Positions 7,686-16,269 of a DNA stretch of 49,714 bases are shown piece after piece. The stretch is taken from the NCBI GenBank assembly GCA_016711405.1, contig JADJSZ010000044.1:1-49714 (forward strand), written 5' to 3'. Numbering within the stretch: position 1 is the first letter of the stretch; every line of letters starts with the position of its first letter. The DNA is from Candidatus Hadersleviella danica (GTDB taxonomy: Bacteria; Chloroflexota; Anaerolineae; Promineifilales; Promineifilaceae). A program made the translations under genes and the position numbers. The notes beneath the pieces are model-generated. The model was given only the letters and a program-made list of their open reading frames with translations. It had not been told where the DNA came from and searched no databases.

Positions 7686-9227
7686 ATGCCTTCCTCCACT
7701 CCCCTCTCACTCGTCGATACCGCGTGGTATCAAATGGAAGACCCGACCAACTTAATGATGGTCACATCGGTGATGCTCTTTCGGGAGCGCGTCGAATTCG
7801 AGAAGCTCAAGCAGTTGTTGGCGGCGCGGTTGCTCAAATACGACCGTTTCACTATGAAGGTGGTGGAGAGCAATCGGCCGTTGGCGCACCCCCAGTGGGA
7901 GCGCGATTCCAAATTTAACCTCAACGCCCATGTGCAACACATCGCCCTGCCCGCCCCCGGTGGCCAAGCAGAGTTGCAAGCCTTTGCCAGCACCCAGATG
8001 AGCACCCCGCTCGATTTTTCTAAATCGCCGTGGCAAATTACGCTGGTGGATAATTTCGGGGAAGGCTCGGCCGTCTTTGTGCGCTTCCATCACTGCATGG
8101 CCGATGGCATGGCGGGGGTGCAAGTCCTCTTCGATTTAAGCGACTTCACGGCCGATGCTCCCCTTGTCCGTGCCAGCGACCAAATGGCCGAGAAAAAAGA
8201 GAAGCCCGAGAAAACGGGCTGGAATCCATTCAGCACCCTCAGCAACGCCCTGAATTTGGGGCGCAAAGTAGCGGGGGCTGTCATCCACGAAGGCATGGAG
8301 GCGATTTTTAATCCCAGCCAAGCGTGGGAAAAGGCGCAAACGGCCGCCTCCCGCGCCACCGAAGGCGCGATTACCACCGCCCAACTTCTCCTCCTCCCCC
8401 CCGACCCACCCACCCCGTTCAAGGGGGCCTTGGGGGTGCAAAAGCTGGCCGCATGGTCGCGCCCCCTGCCGCTGGAAGATGTGCGCCAAATCAGCCAAGT
8501 GCTGGGCGGCAAAATCAACGATGTGTTGCTGAGTGCGATGGCAGGGGCGTTGCGCCGCTATTTGGTGCAACACCGCGCCTTTGAGGTGGAGGGGCTGAAT
8601 GTACGTGCGGCCGTGCCCGTCAACCTGCGCTCCCCCGAACGCGCCAGCGAGTTGGGCAACGAATTTGGCCTTGTCCTGCTCCCCTTGCCCGTGGGCGAAT
8701 TAGACCCATTGGAGCGGATGAAGGAGCTGAAGCGGCGCATGGATGCCATCAAAGATTCGCCCGAAGCGCTCATTACGTTTGGCATTTTGGGTATTTTGGG
8801 GATGGCCACCACACCCGCCCAAGTGGCGGAGCAATTTATGAACATTATGGGGAGCAAAGCCACGGCCGTGGCCACGAACGTCCCCGGCCCCCGTTTCCCG
8901 CTCTATTTTGCGGGCAAGCAGGTGGATAACATCATGTTTTGGGTTCCCCAAAGCGGCCGTTTGGGGCTGGGCATCAGCATCTTCAGCTACAACGGCCAAG
9001 TCACCCTCGGCGTGGGTACCGATGCAGGCCTCATCCCCGACCCTGACCACATCATTGAGGCATTTTATGAGGAGTTTGAGAGCTTGCTGGAACTGGTGCG
9101 CCAAGCCGAAGTGTATGAAGAAGTACCAGCCACGGCCGACCACTGCCATGCCACCACCAAAGCAGGAACCCCCTGCAAAAACAAACCCCTCGCAGGCTCC
9201 ACCTACTGCCGCGTCCATTCTCAATGA
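7686..9227 (+). CDS. Wax ester synthase/diacylglycerol acyltransferase-like protein with C-terminal Cys/His tail
   Basis: A 513-residue WS/DGAT-family protein (bacterial acyl-CoA:alcohol or diacylglycerol O-acyltransferase). The N-terminus SLVDTAWYQMEDPTNLMMV is the usual opening. The catalytic HHxxxDG is present as HHCMADG (about residues 135-141), with PLDFSKSPWQ just before it. The C-terminal domain shows KINDVLLSAMAGALRRYL, VPVNLRS, a GNEFG block and the TNVPGPRFPLYFAG segment. Family members make storage lipids or surface wax esters. Unusually, the last 30 residues add C-HATTKAGTPC-KNK-AGSTYC-RVH, a Cys/His cluster that looks metal-binding and is not part of the enzyme fold. Substrate cannot be told. 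No clear ribosome site precedes the ATG. Confidence 0.9.
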   Translation: MPSSTPLSLVDTAWYQMEDPTNLMMVTSVMLFRERVEFEKLKQLLAARLLKYDRFTMKVVESNRPLAHPQWERDSKFNLNAHVQHIALPAPGGQAELQAFASTQMSTPLDFSKSPWQITLVDNFGEGSAVFVRFHHCMADGMAGVQVLFDLSDFTADAPLVRASDQMAEKKEKPEKTGWNPFSTLSNALNLGRKVAGAVIHEGMEAIFNPSQAWEKAQTAASRATEGAITTAQLLLLPPDPPTPFKGALGVQKLAAWSRPLPLEDVRQISQVLGGKINDVLLSAMAGALRRYLVQHRAFEVEGLNVRAAVPVNLRSPERASELGNEFGLVLLPLPVGELDPLERMKELKRRMDAIKDSPEALITFGILGILGMATTPAQVAEQFMNIMGSKATAVATNVPGPRFPLYFAGKQVDNIMFWVPQSGRLGLGISIFSYNGQVTLGVGTDAGLIPDPDHIIEAFYEEFESLLELVRQAEVYEEVPATADHCHATTKAGTPCKNKPLAGSTYCRVHSQ

Positions 9228-9229
9228 AC

Positions 9230-9272
9230 AATGAGCAATGAATAAATTCGCTCACTAGCCACTAACCACTGC
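9230..9272. repeat. Short-period spacer (CAATGAG / CACTAACCACTA units)
   Basis: Immediately after the acyltransferase stop come AACAATGAGCAATGAATAAA and then CTCACTAGCCACTAACCACT. Same unit types as at 17229-17270 and 29258-29326. Confidence 0.5.
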
Positions 9273-9274
9273 CC

Positions 9275-10030
9275 ATGTCCCTTCCACGTATCCTAATTCC
9301 CACCCGCCAATATGAGCGCAAAGAGATGATGGTGCAATTTGTGGGTGAGTACCACCTGCGCCTTGTGCTTCAACACGGCCTCATGCCCATCATGTTGCCC
9401 TCCATGCCCGAAATGATGCCTTATTTAGAAGACGAGTTGGCCACGGCCGCTGGCCTTCTCCTCATGGAAGGCAAAGACATTGACCCGACTTACTATCCCC
9501 ACACCGCCGAGAGTTTGCGCTGGGTGCGTTCCACGAGCCCCGAACGAGATGAAATCGAACTCAAACTCCTCGAGTTGGCCTTGGCGCAGGGGATTCCCAT
9601 CTTCGGCATTTGCCGGGGTTCGCAACTGCTCAACATCGCTTGCGGCGGCGATTTATACACCGATGTCCACAACGACCGCCCCGAGCGGAGTGTGATGCAC
9701 ATTGATTACGACGATTACCACAACTATCGGCATGGGGTGAATTTGGTGGAAGGCGGCCGTTTGGCGCGTCTTTATGGGCAGGCCAGCATCCCTGTCAACT
9801 CCTACCACCACCAATCGGTCAAAACATTGGCCCCCCGCTTCGAGCCGCTGGCCTATGCCGAGGATGGGGTGTTGGAGGCGTTCCACGACCCCTCGGCCGA
9901 TTTTGTCCTCGGCCTACAGTTCCACCCCGAGCGGATGCAAAGCGAACACCCCGCCCATGTGGCCATCTTTGGGGAGTTTGCGGCGGCCGTGCGCCGCTAC
10001 GAAGCACAATCGAAGGCATCGTCTTCGTAG
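9275..10030 (+). CDS. Gamma-glutamyl-gamma-aminobutyrate hydrolase-like class I amidotransferase (peptidase C26)
   Basis: A 251-residue cytosolic hydrolase of the PuuD/C26 family, which cleaves gamma-glutamyl amide bonds. The nucleophile elbow FGICRGSQLLNIACGG puts the catalytic Cys near residue 113; the His/Glu of the triad are in LGLQFHPERMQSE (about 215-220). The early LLLMEGKDIDPTYY block corresponds to the family's GGxDxxP segment, with the usual GG replaced by ME. The following HRHGVNLVEGGRLARLYG-like stretch and VNSYHHQSVKTLAPRF are typical of the family. There are no putrescine-pathway neighbours, so the physiological substrate is open; peptidoglycan- or polyglutamate-derived peptides are alternatives. 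Confidence 0.88.
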   Translation: MSLPRILIPTRQYERKEMMVQFVGEYHLRLVLQHGLMPIMLPSMPEMMPYLEDELATAAGLLLMEGKDIDPTYYPHTAESLRWVRSTSPERDEIELKLLELALAQGIPIFGICRGSQLLNIACGGDLYTDVHNDRPERSVMHIDYDDYHNYRHGVNLVEGGRLARLYGQASIPVNSYHHQSVKTLAPRFEPLAYAEDGVLEAFHDPSADFVLGLQFHPERMQSEHPAHVAIFGEFAAAVRRYEAQSKASSS

Positions 10031-10078
10031 GGGTAGGCCTTGTCCCTCTTCAGGGATAAATATGCCTATCCTAATAGC

Positions 10079-10100
10079 TGGGCAACCACAAGGGTTGCCC
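10079..10100. repeat. GGGCAACC..GGTTGCCC hairpin
   Basis: GGGCAACC and GGTTGCCC are separated by ACAAG, a compact perfect hairpin just upstream of the bidirectional terminator. Confidence 0.5.
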
Positions 10101-10118
10101 CTACTAGTTTCGGGCAAC

Positions 10119-10149
10119 AAAAAAAGCAAGCCATTTGGCTTGCTTTTTT
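10119..10149. terminator. Bidirectional intrinsic terminator
   Basis: AAGCAAGCC and GGCTTGCTT form a 9-bp stem with an ATTT loop, flanked by A7 on the left and T6 on the right. It works in both directions, ending the C26 hydrolase transcript on the plus strand and the tRNA transcript on the minus strand. Confidence 0.85.
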
Positions 10150-10156
10150 CTGTCTG

Positions 10157-10228
<72 letters not shown>

Positions 10229-10262
10229 ATGAGATGGCAATTTTAGAGCAAAATTGCCTCTG

Positions 10263-10335
10263 TGCCAAGACCCAGACTCGAACTGGGGACACCTGCATTT
10301 TCAGTGCAGTGCTCTACCAACTGAGCTATCTCGGC
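10263..10335 (-). tRNA. tRNA-Phe (anticodon GAA)
   Basis: Minus-strand cloverleaf with acceptor GCCGAGA pairing TCTTGGC, D-arm AGCTCAGTTGGTAGAGC, anticodon stem CTGCA/TGCAG around CTGAAAA (GAA) and T-arm GTTCGAGTC. Discriminator A; CCA is not encoded. Confidence 0.95.
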
Positions 10336-10360
10336 TTGTTAAACTTGGTAAGCGAAGCGT

Positions 10361-10388
10361 ATTTTACCAAACCGCACCCGATTGTCAA
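10361..10388 (-). promoter_or_regulatory. Sigma-70-type promoter of the tRNA unit
   Basis: On the minus strand, TTGACA (10388-10383), a 16-nt spacer and TAAAAT (10366-10361) lie 26 nt upstream of the tRNA-Phe 5' end. A near-consensus housekeeping promoter, correctly placed. Confidence 0.8.
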
Positions 10389-10438
10389 ATTTGTAAACAG
10401 GGCTTTTCCAAAGTCAGGGTGGAGCTTGCTAAAAAGAG

Positions 10439-10501
10439 ATGAACCGCAGAGAACTGGGAGGGCGCGGAGAGGAGCCAACCTCTGCCTTCTCCACGGTTAA
10501 T
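10439..10501. repeat. Foldback element, CCGCGGAG family copy 1
   Basis: AACCGCAGAGAACTGGG and GGCGCGGAGAGG on the left pair imperfectly with CCTCTGCC and TTCTCCACGGTTAA on the right. Related in sequence to the elements at 18609-18681 and 48672-48722. Confidence 0.6.
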
Positions 10502-10513
10502 CACACATCCACC

Positions 10514-11857
10514 CTACAACCCTGAAAGGCCAATGAGCCACGTAACGGTGCTGGGGAAGAACATGACGATGAGCAGGGCAATCCCTTGCAAGGCCATAAA
10601 CGGCAATGCTCCCAGATGAATATCGCGTGTTTTCACCTCAGGTGGGGCAACGCTTTGCAGGTAAAAGAGCGAAAACCCCACGGGCGGGGAGATAAAGGCC
10701 ATGTTGAGGTTGACCGCCATCATCACGCTGAACCAGACCAAATCGTTTTCGGTGAAGCCGAGGAGCAAGGCGGCCGGCACAAACAACGGCATGACAATGA
10801 AGCTGATTTCCAAAAACTCGAGATTGATGCCCAACAAGAAGACGACGATGTTGGCCACAATGACAAAACCCCAAAAGCCGCCGGGCAAACTAACCAATAA
10901 ATCGGTCAGGTAACGTTGCCCACCCAATTGGTCGAATATCAGCCCAAAGAAGGTGGAGGCGAACAGAATCATCAGCACCAAGGCGGTGATGTTGGAGGTG
11001 GAGCGGGCGGCACTACGCACCATCTGCCAATTAAAGGTGCGGTTGAAGAGGGCGAGGATACAAGCCCCGGCCGCTCCCACAGCCCCTGCTTCGGTGGGGG
11101 TGGCAATGCCGAAGAAGATGCTCCCCAACACGGCGAAGATGAGGAGAATGGGCGGAACGACGGCCACGGCCGTTTCCCGAGCCAAGGCCGCACCCTTGAA
11201 AATGCGTGCTTCGAGGGGCAGGGCGGGGGCCATGTGCGGCCGAAAGAAGGCCAGCACCAGCACATACAAAGCATACAAGCCCGACAAAATCATCCCCGGA
11301 ATCACCGCCCCCACAAAAAGTTTGCCCACCGAAATCCCCACTTGGTCGCTTAGGACAACGAGAACCAAACTGGGGGGGATTAATTGGGCCAATGTTCCCG
11401 AAGAGATGATGACCCCTGTGGCTAATTTGTGGTCATAGCCATAGCGAATCATGATGGGCAGAGAGATAAGCCCCATGACGATGACTGTGGCGGCGACGAC
11501 ACCTGTGGCGGCGGCCAGCAAGGTACCCACAAACACCACCGCCAACGCCAAGCCCCCGCGCAATGGCCCCATCAAGATGCCAACCGTGGTCAGCAACCGT
11601 TCCGCCAAACCAGATTTCTCAAACACCGCGCCCATAAAGACAAAAAACGGGATGGCCAACAGCGTAAAATCGGACATGGAGCCAAACCAACGATTTTGCA
11701 ACAAGCCCAATCGCTGGATGGTGAAAGCCCCCATCGCCAACCCAATGGCGCCAAAGGCGATGCCTGTGCCTGCAAATGAAAAAGCGACTGGGTAGCCGCT
11801 CAAAATCAAAATCAGGAACAGCACGAACATAATAATTGCTAACCACTCAAATCCCAT
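10514..11857 (-). CDS. dctM: TRAP transporter large permease (DctM)
   Basis: A 447-residue polytopic membrane protein, the ion-coupled transport subunit of a tripartite ATP-independent periplasmic transporter. The opening LFLILILSGYPVAFSFAGTG is the family signature, followed by about 12 hydrophobic segments, the MGAVFEKSGLAERLL block, GTLLAAATGVVAATVIVMGL and SGTLAQLIPPSLVLVVLSDQ. The C-terminal half repeats the fold, with FFGIATPTEAGAVGAAG and FISPPVGFSLFYLQSVAPPEV. Length is normal. It sits 30 bp downstream of the small permease gene on the same strand, so the two form the usual QM pair. A substrate-binding DctP gene is missing from both sides, so the substrate (usually an organic acid) cannot be assigned. 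Confidence 0.95.
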   Translation of the reverse strand: MGFEWLAIIMFVLFLILILSGYPVAFSFAGTGIAFGAIGLAMGAFTIQRLGLLQNRWFGSMSDFTLLAIPFFVFMGAVFEKSGLAERLLTTVGILMGPLRGGLALAVVFVGTLLAAATGVVAATVIVMGLISLPIMIRYGYDHKLATGVIISSGTLAQLIPPSLVLVVLSDQVGISVGKLFVGAVIPGMILSGLYALYVLVLAFFRPHMAPALPLEARIFKGAALARETAVAVVPPILLIFAVLGSIFFGIATPTEAGAVGAAGACILALFNRTFNWQMVRSAARSTSNITALVLMILFASTFFGLIFDQLGGQRYLTDLLVSLPGGFWGFVIVANIVVFLLGINLEFLEISFIVMPLFVPAALLLGFTENDLVWFSVMMAVNLNMAFISPPVGFSLFYLQSVAPPEVKTRDIHLGALPFMALQGIALLIVMFFPSTVTWLIGLSGL

Positions 11858-11887
11858 AAGGTGTTCCTCGGCCGTACTGGTTACTGG

Positions 11888-12478
11888 TTACTCAATCCGC
11901 AAGGGTGCGTCGAGCTTTTCGAGTTGGAATAAGTGTGCTTGGCCGCGCAGGGTGGCAATGAGCTTGATAACTTCGGCGATGGCTTGCAAGAGAAGCATCA
12001 CAAAGGCCACGATGACCATAGATTTAATGGGGGCACGGGGCAAGCCATCGGGGTCGGGCGATATTTCCCATGTGCCCCATGTGCCATTGGGGAGCAACCC
12101 CCACGAGCGCAACACGGGGTTCCATGTGACATAGATGGCTAAAATACAGAAGGGGATGAGGGCTAAGAGATGACCGATGAGGTCAATCCACGCTTTGCGG
12201 CGGTCGCTTTGGTTGGCAAACCAAAAATCAACGCGCACATTAATCCCATTTTTGAGAATATAGGCAAAGCCAAAGAGGAAAACGAGGGTATAGAGATACC
12301 ACTGCCACTCGATGAAGGCGTTAGAAGTGAGTTTGGTTCCCATATACTGACCGACATACCGCAACACCACATTCCCAAAGCCAATGACTATCAATAAAAC
12401 GACAATCATTTGGGATAACCAGCCAAAAAACTCGGAGATCATTTCAACAACATCCACAAATTTCTTTAGTATGGTCAT
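11888..12478 (-). CDS. dctQ: TRAP transporter small permease (DctQ)
   Basis: A 196-residue four-helix membrane subunit that partners the large permease. Hydrophobic segments fall at about 15-37, 58-80 (WQWYLYTLVFLFGFAYILKN), 98-118 and 150-172. The NGINVRVDFW motif after the second helix is typical of DctQ. The long EISPDPDGLPRAPIKSM loop before the last helix marks the mannitol/chloroaromatic-type subgroup of DctQ. A TAGGAGA ribosome site precedes the ATG by 6 nt. First gene of a dctQM operon. The 170 bp upstream (12479-12656) contain no clear operator. Confidence 0.92.
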   Translation of the reverse strand: MTILKKFVDVVEMISEFFGWLSQMIVVLLIVIGFGNVVLRYVGQYMGTKLTSNAFIEWQWYLYTLVFLFGFAYILKNGINVRVDFWFANQSDRRKAWIDLIGHLLALIPFCILAIYVTWNPVLRSWGLLPNGTWGTWEISPDPDGLPRAPIKSMVIVAFVMLLLQAIAEVIKLIATLRGQAHLFQLEKLDAPLRIE

Positions 12479-12655
12479 AGGGGTCTCCTATTTTTATAGA
12501 GGGTGGTTATTAAGCTGTCGGGAAAGTGGGGCGTGCTGTGCCACTGGGGATGGGCAAATCGCACAGAAAAATAATAGCAAAGTTGGGCAGATTTTACGAA
12601 AAAGAGACACGGCCGAGTTACACCCTCTTGGTTGATTGGTAGATTCGTGTATTCT

Positions 12656-12751
12656 TTAGAGATAGAGACGGGAGATAGAGATAGAGGGGAACTTGGTTGT
12701 CTTATTCACGAACGGTTCCTCTATCTCTATCTCTACACTCTATCTCTAACC
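12656..12751. repeat. Foldback element, GAGATAGAG family copy 1
   Basis: The left arm, TAGAGATAGAG repeats ending AGGGGAAC (12657-12692), pairs with the right arm GGTTCCTCTATCTCTATCTC and following CTATCTCTAACC (12714-12750). The loop is about 21 nt. The same right arm occurs at 20690-20722 and 23097-23131. Confidence 0.85.
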
Positions 12752-12765
12752 ACCTGAAACATCCC

Positions 12766-14148
12766 ATGCAGAACCGCATCATTGAATTTGTGCGCGGCTT
12801 ACGCGCCGCAGGGGTGGCCGTCTCCACGGCCGAAGGCATGGATGCCCTCCGCGCCGTGCAAGCATTGGGCATTGCCGACAAACCGCTCTTCCGCGAGAGC
12901 TTACGCACCACCTTGGTCAAGGCCGTGCGCGACTTTGAGCCATTTGATGAGCTATTTCCGCTCTACTTTGGCACGGCCGTGCCCCCCTTTAGCGATGCGT
13001 TCGACAGCCTGAGCGGCGACGAGCAAGAAATGCTCCAGCAAACTTTGGCGGGCTTCGATGAGCGCATCGCCCAGCTCCTCGAGTGGTTGGCGCGGGGCGA
13101 TGGCCCCACGGCCGACGAGTTGCGCCGCATTGCCGATGCGTCAGGCATTCAGTGGGTGGAAAACCCACGCCACAGCATTTGGGTCACGCGGCGCATGTTG
13201 CAACAGTTGGGCTTTGGCCAGCTCACCGAAAAAATCCAACAGCTTGTGCAACAATTGACCGAAATGGGCATGAGCGAGCAGAGCATTGCGGGGCTGACAG
13301 GGATTATGCAGGCCAATCGGGAGGCGTTGGAGCAACAAATAGCGGCCGAAGTTGGCCTTGAGATTGCCCGCCGCCGCGCCGAACGGCCGCGTGACCTCCA
13401 CGGCTCCGACCTGCTCCAAAAATCGTTCGCGGCGCTCACCCCGCAAGATGTGGAAAAATTGCGCTACGAACTGCGCCGGCTCATCGCCCAACTCAAGACC
13501 CGCGCCGCCCTGCGCCGCAAAAAAGAGCGGCGCGGGCATCTCGATTTGCGCCGCACCCTGCGCCGCAACCAACGCTATGCAGGCATCCCGCTGGAACTGC
13601 AATTCCGCCACAAAAAGCGCAAACCCCGCCTCGTGCTTATCTTCGATGCTTCCAATTCGATGCGCCAAGTGGTCGAGTTTATGCTCCATTTTGTGGCCGA
13701 GATGCAAGACCAAGTCTCCCAGTTGCGGAGCTTCGCCTTTTACGATAATTTGGGCGAAGTGACCGATGTGGTGCGGGCACTGAACACGGCCGAGATGGGG
13801 CAAGCCTTTTCGGCCGTGCAACGCGCCATCCCCGGCTATTTGTACGGCACCAACCTCGGCCGTAGCTTGCAAACATTTTGGGAGAGCCACCTGAGCGCCA
13901 TCACCCCCCACACCACTGTGATTATTATGGGCGACGGCCGCAACAACCACAGCAACCCTCGCCTCGATTTGGTGCGCGAACTGCACCACCGCGCCAAGCG
14001 GCTCATCTGGTTCACGCCCGAACACGAGCGGCTGTGGGGCACAGGCGATAGCGACATGCACCTCTACGCCACCCTCTGCGACGAAGTCTACCCCGTCCGC
14101 AACCTAGCCCAGCTTTCGGCGGCGGTGGATAAAATTTTAGAAGATTAA
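12766..14148 (+). CDS. CoxE-like VWA domain protein
   Basis: A 460-residue protein of the CoxE/DUF58-neighbour type. The first 120 residues (IIEFVRGLRAAGVAVSTAEGMDAL, then VKAVRDFEPFDELFPLYF) are the family's N-terminal domain. A basic linker (RRKKERRGHLDLRRTLRRN) follows, then a von Willebrand A domain from about residue 285 with an intact MIDAS start, LIFDASNSM. Homologues work with MoxR-type AAA ATPases in maturing metalloenzymes such as CO dehydrogenase, but no MoxR gene is adjacent. The start at 12766 is chosen because the 23 extra codons upstream consist of the foldback repeat. The gene lies alone between two foldback elements. No signal peptide, so cytosolic. Confidence 0.85.
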   Translation: MQNRIIEFVRGLRAAGVAVSTAEGMDALRAVQALGIADKPLFRESLRTTLVKAVRDFEPFDELFPLYFGTAVPPFSDAFDSLSGDEQEMLQQTLAGFDERIAQLLEWLARGDGPTADELRRIADASGIQWVENPRHSIWVTRRMLQQLGFGQLTEKIQQLVQQLTEMGMSEQSIAGLTGIMQANREALEQQIAAEVGLEIARRRAERPRDLHGSDLLQKSFAALTPQDVEKLRYELRRLIAQLKTRAALRRKKERRGHLDLRRTLRRNQRYAGIPLELQFRHKKRKPRLVLIFDASNSMRQVVEFMLHFVAEMQDQVSQLRSFAFYDNLGEVTDVVRALNTAEMGQAFSAVQRAIPGYLYGTNLGRSLQTFWESHLSAITPHTTVIIMGDGRNNHSNPRLDLVRELHHRAKRLIWFTPEHERLWGTGDSDMHLYATLCDEVYPVRNLAQLSAAVDKILED

Positions 14149-14150
14149 AA

Positions 14151-14246
14151 AGGTATAGTGGTGTAGTGGTGTGGTATATTGGTGTATTTGGTCACTCACG
14201 ACACCAATACACCAATAAACTAATAAACCAATATACCAATACACCC
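14151..14246. repeat. Foldback element, GGTGTAGT/CCAATACA type
   Basis: It starts 3 nt after the VWA stop. The left arm GGTATAGTGGTGTAGTGGTG..GGTATATTGGTGTATTTGG folds on the right arm CACCAATACACCAATAAAC..CCAATATACCAATACACC. Internal period is about 8-10 nt. Confidence 0.85.
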
Positions 14247-14263
14247 CAATTCAAGGAAACCCC

Positions 14264-16072
14264 ATGAGCAAACTCCCCCCCCGTTCTGATATTCCTACCC
14301 CATACCGTTGGGACACCGAGAGCATTTTTGCCACCCCAGCGGATTGGGAAGCGGCCGTGGCCGCTTTGCCTGCGCTGGTGGAAAAAGTAGCCGCCTACAA
14401 AGGGCGCTTGTCTGAAAGCGCGGCCGTTTTGGCCGATTACCTCGTCGCCTCGGATGACCTCGGCCGTGCTGTGGCCAAGCTATTCGTCTACGCCAGCCTG
14501 ACCTACAGCGTGGACACGGCCGACCAAGAAGCGGCTGGCCGCAGTGACCGCGCCCGTGGCATTGCGGGCCAAATATCGGCCGCCACCGCCTTTGGCCAGC
14601 CCGAAATACTGACCATTCCCAGCAACACCCTCGCGGGCTGGATGGCCGATGAAGCTCGTCTTGCCCCCTATGCCCATTACTTTGCCCAGCTCGAACAGAA
14701 TCGGCCGCACATTCGCTCGGCCGAGGTGGAGCAGATTTTGGGCATGGCCAGCGATGCGTTTGGCACGGCCAACGCCACCCACGGCATTTTGGCCAACACG
14801 GATATGAAGTTTGACGCGGCCGTGGATAGCCAAGGGCAAAGCCACGATGTCGCCCAATCCACCATTCGCGACCTGTTGGGTAGCCCCGACCGCACCCTGC
14901 GCTACAACGCATGGGCGAATTACGCCGATGCCCACCTGACATTTAAGAACACGATGGCCAACACCCTCGCCACAGGAGTGAAGCAAAACGTGCTTCGCGC
15001 CCGCGTGCGGGGCTACTCCTCCAGTTTACAGGCCGCCCTACACAGCAATTACATCCCCCAAGAAGTGTTCCACAGCCTGATAGACACCTTCCAAAAGAAT
15101 ATCGGCACATGGCACCGCTATTGGCGCATCCGCAAACAAGCCCTTGGGCTGGAAACGATGCACGAATATGACCTCAAAGCGCCGCTGACCGATGACGAGC
15201 CGCGTGTCCCCTATGAACAGGCTGTCGAGTGGATTGCGGAGGGGATGCGGCCGTTGGGTGAGGAATATGTTACGGCTCTCAAAAAAGGGTGTTTGGAGGA
15301 GCGTTGGGTGGATATTTACCCCAACCAAGGCAAGCGCATGGGCGCTTTCTCCTCGGGCACACAGGGCACGCACCCGTTCATTTTTATGAGCTACACCGAT
15401 GACCTGCAAGGGCTTTCGACATTGGCGCACGAGTTGGGGCATTCGATGCACTCCTACTTCACCCGCCAAGCGCAGAGCATTTATCGGTATACGTGGTATG
15501 GGCTGTTCGCGGCCGAAGTCGCCTCTAACTTTAACCAAGCCCTCGTGCGCGACCACCTCTTCCGCACCTTCACCAAGCCCAGCCACCAAATCGCCCTCAT
15601 CGAAGAGGCGATGAGCAACTTCTACCGCTACTTCTACATCATGCCCACTTTGGCGCGGTTTGAGGTGGCCACTCACGAACGGGTAGAGCGGGGGCAAGCA
15701 CTCACGGCCGATTATCTCAATGGTCTTCTCGCCGATTTAATTGGCGAGGTGTACGGCGGCGAAGTGGAACTCGACCGCGACCGCGTGGGCATTACGTGGG
15801 CGGAGTTCCACACCCACCTCTATTCCAATTTCTACGTTTACCAATACGCGACGGGCATTTCGGGCGCACACGCGCTGGCGCGGAAGGTGGCGGCAGGGGA
15901 ACCGGGCGCGGCCGATAATTACCTCGCCTTCTTGCGGGCAGGTGGCTCCCGCTTCCCGCTCGATGTGCTCAAGATGGCAGGGGTAGATATGGCCAGCCCC
16001 GAACCTGTCGAAGCGACGTTTGCTGTCTTAGGAGAGATGGTGGATAGGCTCGAAAAATTGGTCGGGCAATAG
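14264..16072 (+). CDS. pepF: Oligoendopeptidase F (M3 metallopeptidase)
   Basis: A 602-residue cytosolic zinc peptidase that trims oligopeptides. The catalytic HEXXH is in LAHELGHSMHSYFTR (about residues 391-395), with the third zinc ligand expected in the EEAMSNFYRYF region downstream. The N-terminal YRWDTESIFATPADWEAA and the VKQNVLRARVRGYSSSLQAALH block are characteristic of PepF rather than Dcp or ThiP-type relatives. Length matches. AAGGAAA precedes the ATG by 4-5 nt. Flanked by foldback elements on both sides and not part of an obvious operon. Confidence 0.95.
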   Translation: MSKLPPRSDIPTPYRWDTESIFATPADWEAAVAALPALVEKVAAYKGRLSESAAVLADYLVASDDLGRAVAKLFVYASLTYSVDTADQEAAGRSDRARGIAGQISAATAFGQPEILTIPSNTLAGWMADEARLAPYAHYFAQLEQNRPHIRSAEVEQILGMASDAFGTANATHGILANTDMKFDAAVDSQGQSHDVAQSTIRDLLGSPDRTLRYNAWANYADAHLTFKNTMANTLATGVKQNVLRARVRGYSSSLQAALHSNYIPQEVFHSLIDTFQKNIGTWHRYWRIRKQALGLETMHEYDLKAPLTDDEPRVPYEQAVEWIAEGMRPLGEEYVTALKKGCLEERWVDIYPNQGKRMGAFSSGTQGTHPFIFMSYTDDLQGLSTLAHELGHSMHSYFTRQAQSIYRYTWYGLFAAEVASNFNQALVRDHLFRTFTKPSHQIALIEEAMSNFYRYFYIMPTLARFEVATHERVERGQALTADYLNGLLADLIGEVYGGEVELDRDRVGITWAEFHTHLYSNFYVYQYATGISGAHALARKVAAGEPGAADNYLAFLRAGGSRFPLDVLKMAGVDMASPEPVEATFAVLGEMVDRLEKLVGQ

Positions 16073-16074
16073 GC

Positions 16075-16119
16075 AAAAAAAGAGCGGTGACTGGAAAGGG
16101 GGCAAATCCAGTCACCGCT
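16075..16119 (-). terminator. Intrinsic terminator for the glycosyltransferase
   Basis: On the minus strand AGCGGTGACTGGA pairs perfectly with TCCAGTCACCGCT (13 bp, 11-nt loop), followed by CTTTTTTTG. It lies downstream of the minus-strand glycosyltransferase and convergent with pepF. Confidence 0.9.
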
Positions 16120-16213
16120 ACACCAAGGAGGAAAAGCTAACTAGTGCCATAGTAGCGGCCGAATCTTACGGTGAACCTTTCCTAAGTGAGAATTAGTACC
16201 AATGGGGGAGAGG

Positions 16214-16269
16214 CGTGAAAAGTGAGAAGTGAGAAGTTGACCACTTTTTACTTCTCACTTTTTACTTTT
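16214..16269. repeat. Foldback element, AGTGAGAAG type, overlapping a gene end
   Basis: GTGAAAAGTGAGAAGTGAGAAG pairs with CTTCTCACTTTTTACTTTTG around a TTGACCACTTTTTA loop. The right arm encodes the last residues (KVKSEK) and stop of the glycosyltransferase. Confidence 0.85.

Noticed and set aside
12766..14148. Part of a CO dehydrogenase maturation cluster with the hydroxylase at 46276
   Set aside because: The two genes are 32 kb apart and no MoxR/CoxD ATPase is next to the VWA gene.
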